Shown piece after piece: positions 1 to 7,811 of a stretch of DNA of 24,280 nt. Under the pieces are notes generated by a model. It saw only the letters and a program-made list of their open reading frames with translations, made no database searches and was not told where the DNA came from. This stretch comes from a virus, in the IMG/VR virus record IMGVR_UViG_3300042369_000219, positions 1-24,280 of that record. One strand, written 5' to 3'. The position numbers and the translations under genes were made by a program. Positions within the stretch are counted from its first letter, which is position 1. Every line of letters starts with the position of its first letter.

Positions 1-294
1 GCAACAGACGACTTGTTGACCGAGTCGGGCGAGGACATCTTGGTATCGGTAGCAACTACCCAAGGCGCCAATCCCCAAGCTATGCTGCGCTGGTCGGACG
101 ATGGCGGGCACACCTGGTCGAACGAGCACTGGCGCTCAATGGGCGCCATTGGCCAGTACGGTTACCGCACCATCTGGCGCCGCCTCGGCATGACCGAGAA
201 GCTCCGCGACCGGGTCTACGAGGTGTCGGGCACTGACCCGGTGAAGATCGCCATCATGGGCGCTGAACTGTTCATCACCCCGACCAATGCTTAA
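1..294 (+). CDS. Packaged-DNA stabilisation protein, P22 gp10-like (C-terminal part)
   Basis: The reading frame is open from the first base, so only the last 97 residues are present and the true start lies outside the window. In P22, gp10 is a tail accessory factor that sits below the portal and helps plug the head after DNA packaging. The visible C-terminus has the family's RWSDDGGHTW stretch, followed by SMGAIGQYG and WRRLG, then a final VYEVSGTDPVKIAI strand; this is the repeated beta-propeller-like pattern at the end of gp10 relatives. The stop overlaps the start of the next gene by 8 nt, and the downstream fibre and ejection genes fit a podovirus tail module. The family call rests on remembered motifs, not a search. 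Confidence 0.8.
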   Translation, partial: ATDDLLTESGEDILVSVATTQGANPQAMLRWSDDGGHTWSNEHWRSMGAIGQYGYRTIWRRLGMTEKLRDRVYEVSGTDPVKIAIMGAELFITPTNA

Positions 295-1273
295 TCTTAC
301 CCAAGTCCCTGCGCCGCGTGTGCCTCTCGTTGACGGCAGAACGGGCCTAGTGTCGACGGAGTGGTTTCGGTTCTTCAATGGGCTGTACTCGATTGTCGGG
401 GAAAACCAGAACACCATTCAGCCGGCCAATGGCGGCACGGGCGTGTCGGCCATACCAACTAATGGTCAACTGCTCATTGGCAACGCTGTCGGGTACACGC
501 TCAACACGCTGACGCCAGGCGCTGGCATCGGGGTGACCAATGCCGCTGGCAGCATCACCCTTGCCAACACCGGCGTCTTGTCTTGGTCTGGCGGCATCAC
601 CGGCTTGACGCCGGCCACGCCAACCACCGGCAACGTCACGCTCTCTGGTCTGCTCAACGTCGCAAGCGGCGGCACAGGACAGAGCACCTACACCAACGGT
701 CAACTACTGATCGGCAACACCACCGGCAACACGCTTGGCAAGGCAACGCTGACAGCGGGCAGCGGGATTGCAATCACCAACGGCGCTGCTTCGGTTACCA
801 TCGCATCAGACAAAGCCTACGGTTCGTTTTACGACACCACGACCCAATCTGCCGCCGCCCTTACGATTAAAGCAATCACGTTTAACTCAACGGATTTATC
901 TTATGACGTATCTATTGGGACGCCAACATCCAGAATTGTTGTAACCCGTGCAGGCATCTACAACATCCAATTTAGCGCAGAAATATCAAACCCTTCTGCT
1001 GCAATTGACGATGTAACTATTTGGATTCGGCAGAATGGGGTCAATATACCAAATTCTGCTGGTATTGTTGGATCACCACCAAAGCACGGCGCGATCAATG
1101 GGCATACCATCATTGGGTGGAACTACATTCTGCAAGCCGCCGCCAACGATTATTTTGAGTTGTATTGGATTACCGACAACGGTACAACTCAGATTTTGAC
1201 TTATCCGGCATCCGCAACACCCCCAATACATCCGCAAGCCCCGTCGATGATTCTGACCGTACAACAGGTATAA
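287..1273 (+). CDS. Tail fibre/appendage protein with C1q-like C-terminal domain
   Basis: This 328-residue protein begins with the short module seen at the N-terminus of many podovirus appendage proteins (LTQVPAPRVP..., then a WFRFFNGLY segment). Residues about 49-93 and 128-174 are two copies of a fibre repeat (GGTG...NGQLLIGN...GIxxTN), also visible as related DNA near 431-484 and 668-718. From about residue 179 to the end the protein changes to a beta-rich C1q/TNF-like globular domain (GSFYDTTTQSA start, then RAGIYNIQF, WIRQNG, DYFELYW). Such knobs are thought to bind host surface structures. The DNA coding for the knob looks more AT-rich than the repeat-coding part, which suggests domain exchange. 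The start overlaps the previous stop. The exact receptor or attachment role is unknown. Confidence 0.75.
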   Translation: MLNLTQVPAPRVPLVDGRTGLVSTEWFRFFNGLYSIVGENQNTIQPANGGTGVSAIPTNGQLLIGNAVGYTLNTLTPGAGIGVTNAAGSITLANTGVLSWSGGITGLTPATPTTGNVTLSGLLNVASGGTGQSTYTNGQLLIGNTTGNTLGKATLTAGSGIAITNGAASVTIASDKAYGSFYDTTTQSAAALTIKAITFNSTDLSYDVSIGTPTSRIVVTRAGIYNIQFSAEISNPSAAIDDVTIWIRQNGVNIPNSAGIVGSPPKHGAINGHTIIGWNYILQAAANDYFELYWITDNGTTQILTYPASATPPIHPQAPSMILTVQQV

Positions 1274-1274
1274 C

Positions 1275-3893
1275 ATGAGCGCAACCCTCACGCCCAGCCC
1301 GATCATGCAGTTCTTCACCGCTGGCGGCGTTCCGTTGGTTGGTGGGAAGCTCTACACCTACGCGGCGGGCACCGCTACGCTGCTGGCAACCTATACCGAT
1401 GCGACAGGCACCCAGTTCAACTCTAACCCGGTCATCCTTGATAGCCGGGGTGAAGCGGCAGTGTGGCTGGGCGCAGATGCGTACAAGTTCAAGCTAACCG
1501 ACTCTACCGACGTAGAGATTTGGACCGCCGATAGCATCGAGGGTTTGGTCGGCGGCGCCGATCTTGCCGCCAGCACCGGCTCATCGTTGGTCGGCTACAT
1601 AGCCGCCGGCAACGGCGCAGTAGCAACTACCGTCCAAGCCAAACTGCGCGAGAGTGTGAGCGTGCAGGACTTTGGGGCTGACCCGACTGGTGCAATGGAT
1701 GCCACCACCGCCATCAATGCGGCGCTTGCTGCGTCCAAGTGCGTCAGCTTCGGCGATGCTGGTGACACCTACACCATTAGCGGGGCGCTGACCGTCCAGA
1801 CCGGCAGCACGCTGATCTTCAACGGCGCCACGGTCACGCAGACCGTCAACCAGACGCCGATGTTCGATGTGCGCAGCACCACCGGCGTGACGATCTCAGG
1901 CGGCAACTTCGTTGGCAAGGCCGAGTCGCCGTTCACCAACACAGCGTCCTCGCTTGCCATCTGCGTGCGCGGCGCGTCAGCCATCAACCTATCCGTCCGC
2001 AACAACACGTTCACCGGGTTCTGCTACTCGCCGTTGATGGTGGCGCTTGCGGGCACGAACATTGAGTTCATTGACAACTTCATCACCGGGCCTGGCGTTG
2101 CGGTGCTGGGCGCGCCTACCGCTGGCAACCGCAACTGCACTGGCGTCACGATCCTTGGCAATGGCGTCACCATCCGTGGCAACACGATCCAAGACACCAG
2201 CGAAGGGATCATTGTTGGCCAAGAGTCAACGGACGTTGTGATCGATGGCAACATCATCAAGAACACGTTGGTCGAGCACGGCATCTACTGCGACACCAGC
2301 ATCCAGCGCCTGACCATCAGCAACAACGTCATCCACGACACCTGTGGCATCGGCATGAAGGTTCAGTGGTACAACGACCCCGTGCTGACGCAGTTGCCCA
2401 CCGACATGACAATCATTGGCAACGTCATTGAGAACACCGGCACGGCAGCACCCTTCATCAGCGGCGATGGCATCTTGGTGTACAACTCGGCACCGGCGGA
2501 CGTAGGGACGCTTTCTGGCGTCACCAATGCAGCCATTGCGGTGTTCACCACCGTAGCGGCGCACGGCCTTAGCTCCGGCGATGTCATCAGCATCAGCGGT
2601 GTGTCGGGCATGATCTCGGTCGATACGCAGACCATCTCAGGCATCACGAACGCCAACCCTGGCGTCTTCACCACCACCGCATCGCATGGCTTCCAGGTCG
2701 GCAACACGGTTGTAATCTCCGGCGTTGTCGGGACAACGGGCGTCAACGGCACCTTCCTCATCAACACGACGCCGGCGCTAAACACCTTCTCGATCTCGTT
2801 GGCCGGCGTCCCAGTAAACACCACAGCGTCGGGCGCATGGGTCAGCGGCGGCACGGCGGTGGTCAACTACGCAGTTGCCAACACGGTCAACGACACGTTC
2901 GTTGTCGCCACCACGCCGCTCGTAACAACCTTCACGGTCACCACCTACCAAGACGTTCAACTCAACACCTCGACTTGGACTCCTTACGCCAGCGGCGGCT
3001 CAATTACTAAGGCGATGTACGGCAATAACGTCACCATCACCGGCAACTCCATCCGCAACATTGACCAAGACGGCATCAGCCTGCGGTACGTCAAGAATGT
3101 GGTGGTCGCGGACAACGTGATCGACACCTGCGGACGCAACGGCCTGTACGGGTTGTACGTTGCCAACGTAGATTTCCTGAACAACAACGTCTCCAACGTC
3201 CAGTACAACGGCGTTGCGGTGTTTGCGCCGCTGAAGTCTTGCCGGGTCAGGAACAACACGCTGACCAGCCCAGGGCTGGCAGGCGTACCAACCAGTGGCG
3301 GCAACTCGGGCATCTTGCTCGACAGCAACGGCGGCATTGACTGCTCGTACAACACCGTTATCGGCGAGGCCACATCAACCAAGATGCTGTACGGCATCCA
3401 GTTGGCCTCGGGTGACAAGCGCCAGTTTGTGATGGACCGCAACATCATTTTGCGGGCATCAAGCGCAGGCATTGCGCTCTGGAACGACACGCCAAACAGC
3501 TATGCGCTGCGGTCTCTGCTCAACAACGATAGCAGTGCTTCTGTTGGGGGCGCAAACAGTTATGCGGGAATGCCTACAGCCATCCCAGGCCGAGGCTCCT
3601 CGCAGCGTGACTTCTTTGGTTCTGCCGCCCCAGTGACCGGCACTTGGATTCAAGGCGACAAGCTCTGGGTCGAATACCCCGCTGCTGGCGCTCCGATGGG
3701 CTGGACTTGCGTATCAAGCGGGACGCCAGGCACTTGGTATCCGTTCGGCGGGATGCAGACAACCAACGCCTACACGGTGACGGGCGCTGGGATACCTGAC
3801 CGAGCACTGAACACCGCCGATGCAGTGGGCGCCGTTGCCACTGTACTTGGCACTTTGATCAACGACCTCAAAGCCTCTGGCGTTTTACAATAA
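1275..3893 (+). CDS. Tailspike with particle-binding N-terminus and pectate-lyase-like beta-helix
   Basis: The protein has 872 residues. Residues 1 to about 90 resemble the head-binding domain of tailspikes (PSPIMQFFTAGGVPL, GGKLYTYAAGT, NPVILDSRGEA). At about 128-151 the pectate-lyase-3 entry motif appears (VQDFGADPTGAMDATTAIN), followed by many parallel beta-helix rungs of the form xxIxGNxIxN, continuing to about residue 715. Between about 409 and 575 the helix is interrupted by beta-rich, Thr/Val-rich repeats resembling E1-FCCH-like modules (VFTTVAAHGLSSGDVISISG and a second copy). Beta-helix spikes of this kind usually bind or cleave host surface polysaccharide. Catalytic residues cannot be assigned by eye. 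The gene starts 1 nt after the previous stop and is followed by a clear TAAGGAG ribosome site for the next fibre gene. Confidence 0.85.
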   Translation: MSATLTPSPIMQFFTAGGVPLVGGKLYTYAAGTATLLATYTDATGTQFNSNPVILDSRGEAAVWLGADAYKFKLTDSTDVEIWTADSIEGLVGGADLAASTGSSLVGYIAAGNGAVATTVQAKLRESVSVQDFGADPTGAMDATTAINAALAASKCVSFGDAGDTYTISGALTVQTGSTLIFNGATVTQTVNQTPMFDVRSTTGVTISGGNFVGKAESPFTNTASSLAICVRGASAINLSVRNNTFTGFCYSPLMVALAGTNIEFIDNFITGPGVAVLGAPTAGNRNCTGVTILGNGVTIRGNTIQDTSEGIIVGQESTDVVIDGNIIKNTLVEHGIYCDTSIQRLTISNNVIHDTCGIGMKVQWYNDPVLTQLPTDMTIIGNVIENTGTAAPFISGDGILVYNSAPADVGTLSGVTNAAIAVFTTVAAHGLSSGDVISISGVSGMISVDTQTISGITNANPGVFTTTASHGFQVGNTVVISGVVGTTGVNGTFLINTTPALNTFSISLAGVPVNTTASGAWVSGGTAVVNYAVANTVNDTFVVATTPLVTTFTVTTYQDVQLNTSTWTPYASGGSITKAMYGNNVTITGNSIRNIDQDGISLRYVKNVVVADNVIDTCGRNGLYGLYVANVDFLNNNVSNVQYNGVAVFAPLKSCRVRNNTLTSPGLAGVPTSGGNSGILLDSNGGIDCSYNTVIGEATSTKMLYGIQLASGDKRQFVMDRNIILRASSAGIALWNDTPNSYALRSLLNNDSSASVGGANSYAGMPTAIPGRGSSQRDFFGSAAPVTGTWIQGDKLWVEYPAAGAPMGWTCVSSGTPGTWYPFGGMQTTNAYTVTGAGIPDRALNTADAVGAVATVLGTLINDLKASGVLQ

Positions 3894-3904
3894 GGAGCCT
3901 CATC

Positions 3905-4798
3905 ATGGGCACGAAAATCTCTGACCTCCCCGTTGCATCAGCAGTAGCTGGCGCGAACCTGCTGCCTATTGTCCAGAGTGGGGTCACGAACAAGGCGACC
4001 GTCACGCAGCTATTCACTAGCCCCGCGCTGGTGACGCCTGACCTAGGGACGCCAACGACTCTTGTCGGCACGAACATTACCGGCACGGCGACTGCGTTCA
4101 ACATTAACGGGACGGTCGGTGCTACCACAGCCGCTGCCGGATCGTTTACCCAGGTAACAGCAAGCAGCAAAATTCTGGTGGGCGTTACAAGCAGCGCGGG
4201 GGTTCAAGGGCTACAGGTGTATGGGTCGGCATCCACCGGCGCACAGAACATCGTGCAGCGGGGCTATTCCAACGACTCTACTGGCGCCAATCTTCTGTTG
4301 GTCAAAACTCGCGGCACCACTGCAACTTCTTTTGACTTGGTAGCAAATGATGACACGCTTGGGCAAGTGTTGTTCTACGGGTCCAACGGAACCACCGCTA
4401 TCGGCACTGCTCTGGTGTACGGCAAGATTGGCCCATCTGCCGATTGGGGTGCCACCTCATCGACAAGCCTGCCAACGCTAATCGGGTTTAGCACAACAAA
4501 CGCAGGCTCTACTAGCGCATCCACTCGGATGACGATAGACCCTGATGGTGTGGTCAACATCTACGCCAAAGCTAGGGTGAACCCACTTTCGGCGATTCCT
4601 GCTGGCGGCTCACAGTCGCAAGCGTTGAACTTCTCAAGCACCGCCAACTTCGGCATCTTCTATGGGTCTGGTGTTCCTACGGTGTCTGCTGCTCAGGGCT
4701 CGCTCTACTTGCGCTCGGACGGCAGTAGCACCAGCACTCGGATGTACGTCAACACCAACGGCTCAACCACTTGGACAGCGGTCACCACCGCCGCATAA
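3905..4798 (+). CDS. Tail fibre-like structural protein
   Basis: This 297-residue protein opens with MGTKISDLPVASA...GANLLPIVQSG, a module commonly found at the N-terminus of phage fibre and appendage proteins. It is rich in Ser, Thr, Gly and Ala. The middle (about residues 115-180) and the C-terminus (about 220-297) look like the shaft part of fibres that in other phages end in a peptidase S74 chaperone, but no S74 catalytic region is present and the protein ends with SGVPTVSAAQGSLYLRSDG followed by a short beta-rich tail. A strong Shine-Dalgarno AAGGAG lies 7-8 nt before the ATG, overlapping the stop of the tailspike gene. The role as a structural appendage is inferred from position and composition. 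Confidence 0.7.
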   Translation: MGTKISDLPVASAVAGANLLPIVQSGVTNKATVTQLFTSPALVTPDLGTPTTLVGTNITGTATAFNINGTVGATTAAAGSFTQVTASSKILVGVTSSAGVQGLQVYGSASTGAQNIVQRGYSNDSTGANLLLVKTRGTTATSFDLVANDDTLGQVLFYGSNGTTAIGTALVYGKIGPSADWGATSSTSLPTLIGFSTTNAGSTSASTRMTIDPDGVVNIYAKARVNPLSAIPAGGSQSQALNFSSTANFGIFYGSGVPTVSAAQGSLYLRSDGSSTSTRMYVNTNGSTTWTAVTTAA

Positions 4799-4801
4799 GC
4801 C

Positions 4802-5044
4802 ATGAAGACTCCAGCCTGGCAGCGCAAGGAAGGCAAGAACCCCGAGGGCGGCTTGAACGCCAAGGGCCGCGCCTCGTACAACAAGGCCAACCCCGGCAAG
4901 CCTGGGTTGAAGCCGCCGCAGCCCGAGGGCGGCCCGCGCAAGGACTCGTTCTGCGCCCGGATGGGCGGCGTGCCGGGTCCGATGAAGGACGCCAAGGGCG
5001 AACCTACCCGCAAGGCGCTGGCGCTGAAGAAGTGGAAATGCTGA
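4802..5044 (+). CDS. Small basic DUF6321-like phage protein
   Basis: This is an 80-residue, Lys/Gly/Pro-rich protein without membrane segments. Its plan matches a small family I associate with DUF6321: an N-terminal MKTPAWQRKEGKNPEGGLN, an internal KGRASYN, then FCARMGGVPGPM and a C-terminal PTRKALALKKW. Members occur among virion genes of podoviruses and cyanophages and their function is not known to me. The start ATG lies 3 nt after the upstream fibre stop and the stop lies 1 nt before the next gene, so it belongs to the virion operon. A longer reading frame on the same DNA in another phase (4771-5049) is a shadow. Confidence 0.7.
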   Translation: MKTPAWQRKEGKNPEGGLNAKGRASYNKANPGKPGLKPPQPEGGPRKDSFCARMGGVPGPMKDAKGEPTRKALALKKWKC

Positions 5045-5045
5045 C

Positions 5046-5558
5046 ATGAAGGTGACCTACGGTCCAGAGTTCTTTGCCATTGCGAAGAACACTCCGTCGA
5101 AAGTCAAGTTTCGACAGAACATTCTGACCGTACAGGAAGGGATGCAGAAGATGATCGCTGACGGCGACATGCCGGATCGGTTGCCTGACTGCACCCTGAC
5201 GCACACCTTCTCGCCCATGCACGAAGAGTACGGGTGCCGGACCTACGCCAGACAGATGTTCATCCCGCAAGGGACGCTGATTATCGGGAAGATTCACCGG
5301 CACCAGCACCTGAACTTCATCATGCAGGGTAAGGTGTCGGTCAGCACTGAGTTTGGCAAAAAGTACTTTGAAGCGCCTTGCACCTTTGTCTCTGAAGAAG
5401 GGCTGAAGCGAGCGGTGTACGCGGAAGAAGACACGATCTGGGTGACGGTGCATATGACCAAGCACTCGGAGCTAGGCGCGATAGAATCAGAACTCATCTC
5501 GCCAACATACGATGAGATGGGCCTTCTGGGCGACATAACGGAAAAGGTGGCAGCATGA
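5046..5558 (+). CDS. Cupin-like (RmlC-fold) phage protein
   Basis: The protein has 170 residues. Its centre carries a cupin-type motif: GKIHRHQHLNFIMQGKVSV at about residues 81-99 (H84, H86, H88), followed by APCTFVSEEGLKRAVYAEE and a final beta strand WVTVHM. This matches a conserved phage protein seen among structural genes in several tailed phages. The histidines could bind metal, but a catalytic activity is not implied. The start follows the previous stop after 1 nt and the stop overlaps the next start in an ATGA arrangement. A structural or assembly role is inferred only from its place between fibre and ejection genes. Confidence 0.65.
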   Translation: MKVTYGPEFFAIAKNTPSKVKFRQNILTVQEGMQKMIADGDMPDRLPDCTLTHTFSPMHEEYGCRTYARQMFIPQGTLIIGKIHRHQHLNFIMQGKVSVSTEFGKKYFEAPCTFVSEEGLKRAVYAEEDTIWVTVHMTKHSELGAIESELISPTYDEMGLLGDITEKVAA

Positions 5559-6346
5559 CTTTCGGCATCACTGCTGGACAAGCATTTATAGGCGGCAGCG
5601 CCCTCTTGGGCGGTCTGATCTCAAGCAGCGGTGCTCAGAGCGCCGCAGGCACTCAGGCCGCTGCTGCTGATCGTTCTGCTGCTCTCCAGAAGGAGATGTT
5701 TGACGAACAGAAGCGTCTCTCAGAACCGTATCGCCAGGCTGGCTTGACTGGCCAGAATCGGTTGATGGAACTGCTGGGGCTAGGCGGTAACACTGGTGCA
5801 GCGGGGTACGGTCAGTACGCTCGCGACTTCGGTATGCAAGACTTCCAGCAAGACCCCGGCTATCAATTTAGGCTAGGCGAGGGTCTCAAAGCGATGAGCC
5901 GCCAGGCCGGCGCTAGGGGTGGACTGATCTCTGGCCAGACCATGAAGGGCCTAGAGGACTACCGGCAGGCATCGGCATCGCAAGAGTACGGCAACGCCTT
6001 CAACCGCTACCAGACCAATCGCGCCAACCAACTTCAGCCGCTTGGCAGTTTGATGTCGTCTGGTCAGGCAGCAGCAGCGGGGCAAGCCGCTCAAGCAGGC
6101 CAGTACGGCACCAACGTGGGCAACCTGATGGGCCAGGCAGGTCAGGCCATGGCAGCGGGGCAGATGGGTTCAGCCAACACAATGGGCAACGCGCTGGCTT
6201 CGATGGGCAGCATGTACCAGCAGCAGCAACAGCAAAACCAGAACCAGGCCAACTTCAACACGTTGTTTGGTAACCGGGGCGGCGGTGTATCGTACATGAA
6301 CGATCCGTCATCCTCCTTCGCTTACTACCCAGGTGGAGTTGTCTAA
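5555..6346 (+). CDS. Probable DNA ejection (internal virion) protein, gp7 position
   Basis: This is a 263-residue, Ala/Gly/Gln-rich protein. A hydrophobic N-terminus (about residues 5-27, ITAGQAFIGGSALLGGLISS) is followed by a helical stretch with MFDEQKRLSEPYRQAG, then QDPGYQFRLGEGLKAM...GARGGLISG and a long Gln/Gly/Ala-rich tail (about 165-240). The QDPGYQFR...LSG pattern is widespread in phage proteins annotated as DNA transfer or internal virion proteins. It is the first and smallest of three consecutive genes whose size order (263, 487, 704 residues) matches P22 gp7, gp20 and gp16, the proteins ejected with the DNA to build a conduit across the host envelope. The ejection role is inferred from order and composition. 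It overlaps both neighbours. Confidence 0.65.
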   Translation: MTFGITAGQAFIGGSALLGGLISSSGAQSAAGTQAAAADRSAALQKEMFDEQKRLSEPYRQAGLTGQNRLMELLGLGGNTGAAGYGQYARDFGMQDFQQDPGYQFRLGEGLKAMSRQAGARGGLISGQTMKGLEDYRQASASQEYGNAFNRYQTNRANQLQPLGSLMSSGQAAAAGQAAQAGQYGTNVGNLMGQAGQAMAAGQMGSANTMGNALASMGSMYQQQQQQNQNQANFNTLFGNRGGGVSYMNDPSSSFAYYPGGVV

Positions 6347-7809
6347 TGGCTGATCTGAACGCTCTCATCGCCCAAGGCGCCCAGTTCCGCGTCCCGCCAC
6401 CGGTGGACCCGATGGGGAACATGCCGCAACTGATGCAGATGCGCGCTGCGCAGAACCAAAATGCGCTGGCGCAGTACCAACTTTCATCTGCTAAACGCGA
6501 AGACGCATCTACGAACGCGCTCAACACGGCGTATCAGAACGCCTATGACCCTGCCACGGGCAAGATAGACTCTGCTCGATTGCTTCAAAGTTTAGCGTCA
6601 AGCGGCGCAGGTTCAAAAATCCCCGGCGTTCAAAAATCACTGACGGACGCTGAAATTGCACAGTTGCAGCGACAAGAGTTGCAAGGCAAAGTAAATCTTC
6701 AACCCATCACTAAGTCTGCGGCTGAAGTTAAATTGCTTGACGACAGGTTGAAACAATCTCGTGGTTTTTTAGACACTCTTGATGCTACGGCGCCCGATGC
6801 GGGCGCCCGGTACTTGGCTTGGCATGAGGCTAACCACGCCGATCCTATTATTGGGCCGGCGCTCACTGCGCGAGGTGCTAACGCTAATCAATCAAGGGCG
6901 GCTATTGAACAAGCTATTGCCAAAGGCCCGCAAGCACTTGCAGACCTAATCAACCAGTCCAAGTTAGGTGCGGAAAAGTTCATGGAAATGAACAAGCCTA
7001 CGGTTACGTCTCAGAATCTTGGTGGCCAACTGCGGATGGTGTCTACGCCTGGCCTTGGGGGCGCCGCTACTGAGGTGCCTGGGTCCAGAGTCGACACAAC
7101 ATTGACGCCGGGGCAAATTGCCGCCAACAAAATTTCCGAACAGCAATTGAAGGTGTCGCAAGGACAACTTACGTTGGCTCAAACAGGTCAAAACCTTACC
7201 GATGCCCGTGAGCAACGAAAAATTGCCATCATGGAGGAAAATCAACGGCGCGAAAATGACCCCGCGTTCCAACGACAAAAGGCCGAAGCTGCGGCTACGG
7301 GTCAAGCCATCGCTAAAGATAAAGCGTTGGCCCAGCAATTGTTGCCAAAAGTGCTTGAGACTGCCCAGCAAACGCTTGGCCAAATTGACAGCTTGATTGG
7401 AAAACGAGATCGCGAAGGCAATTTGGTTAAAGGTCAAGCGCCGCACCCCGGATTTTCTAACGTGGTGGGCGCTACTTTGCTGCCTGGTTTGCGGTTTGTT
7501 CCGGGAACTGACGCGGCTGACTTTCAATCAAAATTTGATCAGATCAAAGGCGGGGCGTTCCTGCAAGCGTTTGAAACGCTTAAAGGTGGCGGTTCTATTA
7601 CCAACCTTGAGGGTGAAAAAGGAACTTCCGCTCTTAACCGCATGAGTCTGGCGCAAAGCGAAAAAGAGTTTGTAAGCGCCGCACGCGAGTTCCAAGGCAT
7701 AATTCGCAAAGGGGTAGAGCGCGCCAAAGTGCGCGTCGGCGGCGGAGCAGCGCCTCCAACTGCAAGTAGTTCCCCCGCCATTGATGCGCTTCTTGAGAAG
7801 TACAAATAA
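6346..7809 (+). CDS. Probable DNA ejection (internal virion) protein, gp20 position
   Basis: The 487-residue protein is soluble-looking, largely helical and Gln/Ala-rich. The N-terminus (PPPVDPMGNMPQLMQMRAAQ) and long helical stretches near residues 30-60 and 260-345 suggest coiled-coil packing. The C-terminal third contains FVPGTDAADFQSKFDQIKGG and AFETLKGGGSITNLEGEKG, a pattern I recognise from phage proteins annotated as DNA transfer or ejection proteins. It is the middle gene of a trio with P22 gp7-gp20-gp16-like sizes. No enzymatic motif was seen. Codon composition varies, with AT-richer patches around 6580-6780 and 7100-7500, consistent with mosaic origin. The start overlaps the previous stop by 1 nt (TAATG). 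Confidence 0.6.
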   Translation: MADLNALIAQGAQFRVPPPVDPMGNMPQLMQMRAAQNQNALAQYQLSSAKREDASTNALNTAYQNAYDPATGKIDSARLLQSLASSGAGSKIPGVQKSLTDAEIAQLQRQELQGKVNLQPITKSAAEVKLLDDRLKQSRGFLDTLDATAPDAGARYLAWHEANHADPIIGPALTARGANANQSRAAIEQAIAKGPQALADLINQSKLGAEKFMEMNKPTVTSQNLGGQLRMVSTPGLGGAATEVPGSRVDTTLTPGQIAANKISEQQLKVSQGQLTLAQTGQNLTDAREQRKIAIMEENQRRENDPAFQRQKAEAAATGQAIAKDKALAQQLLPKVLETAQQTLGQIDSLIGKRDREGNLVKGQAPHPGFSNVVGATLLPGLRFVPGTDAADFQSKFDQIKGGAFLQAFETLKGGGSITNLEGEKGTSALNRMSLAQSEKEFVSAAREFQGIIRKGVERAKVRVGGGAAPPTASSSPAIDALLEKYK

Positions 7810-7811
7810 TC

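Noticed and set aside
347-703. Minus-strand open frame opposite the first fibre gene
   Set aside because: It lies entirely opposite a convincing fibre gene and has no motif or ribosome site; GC-rich repeats produce such shadows.
2226-2866. Overlapping minus-strand frames opposite the tailspike
   Set aside because: They are antisense to clear beta-helix and repeat coding sequence and have low-complexity Val/Thr/Ala composition.
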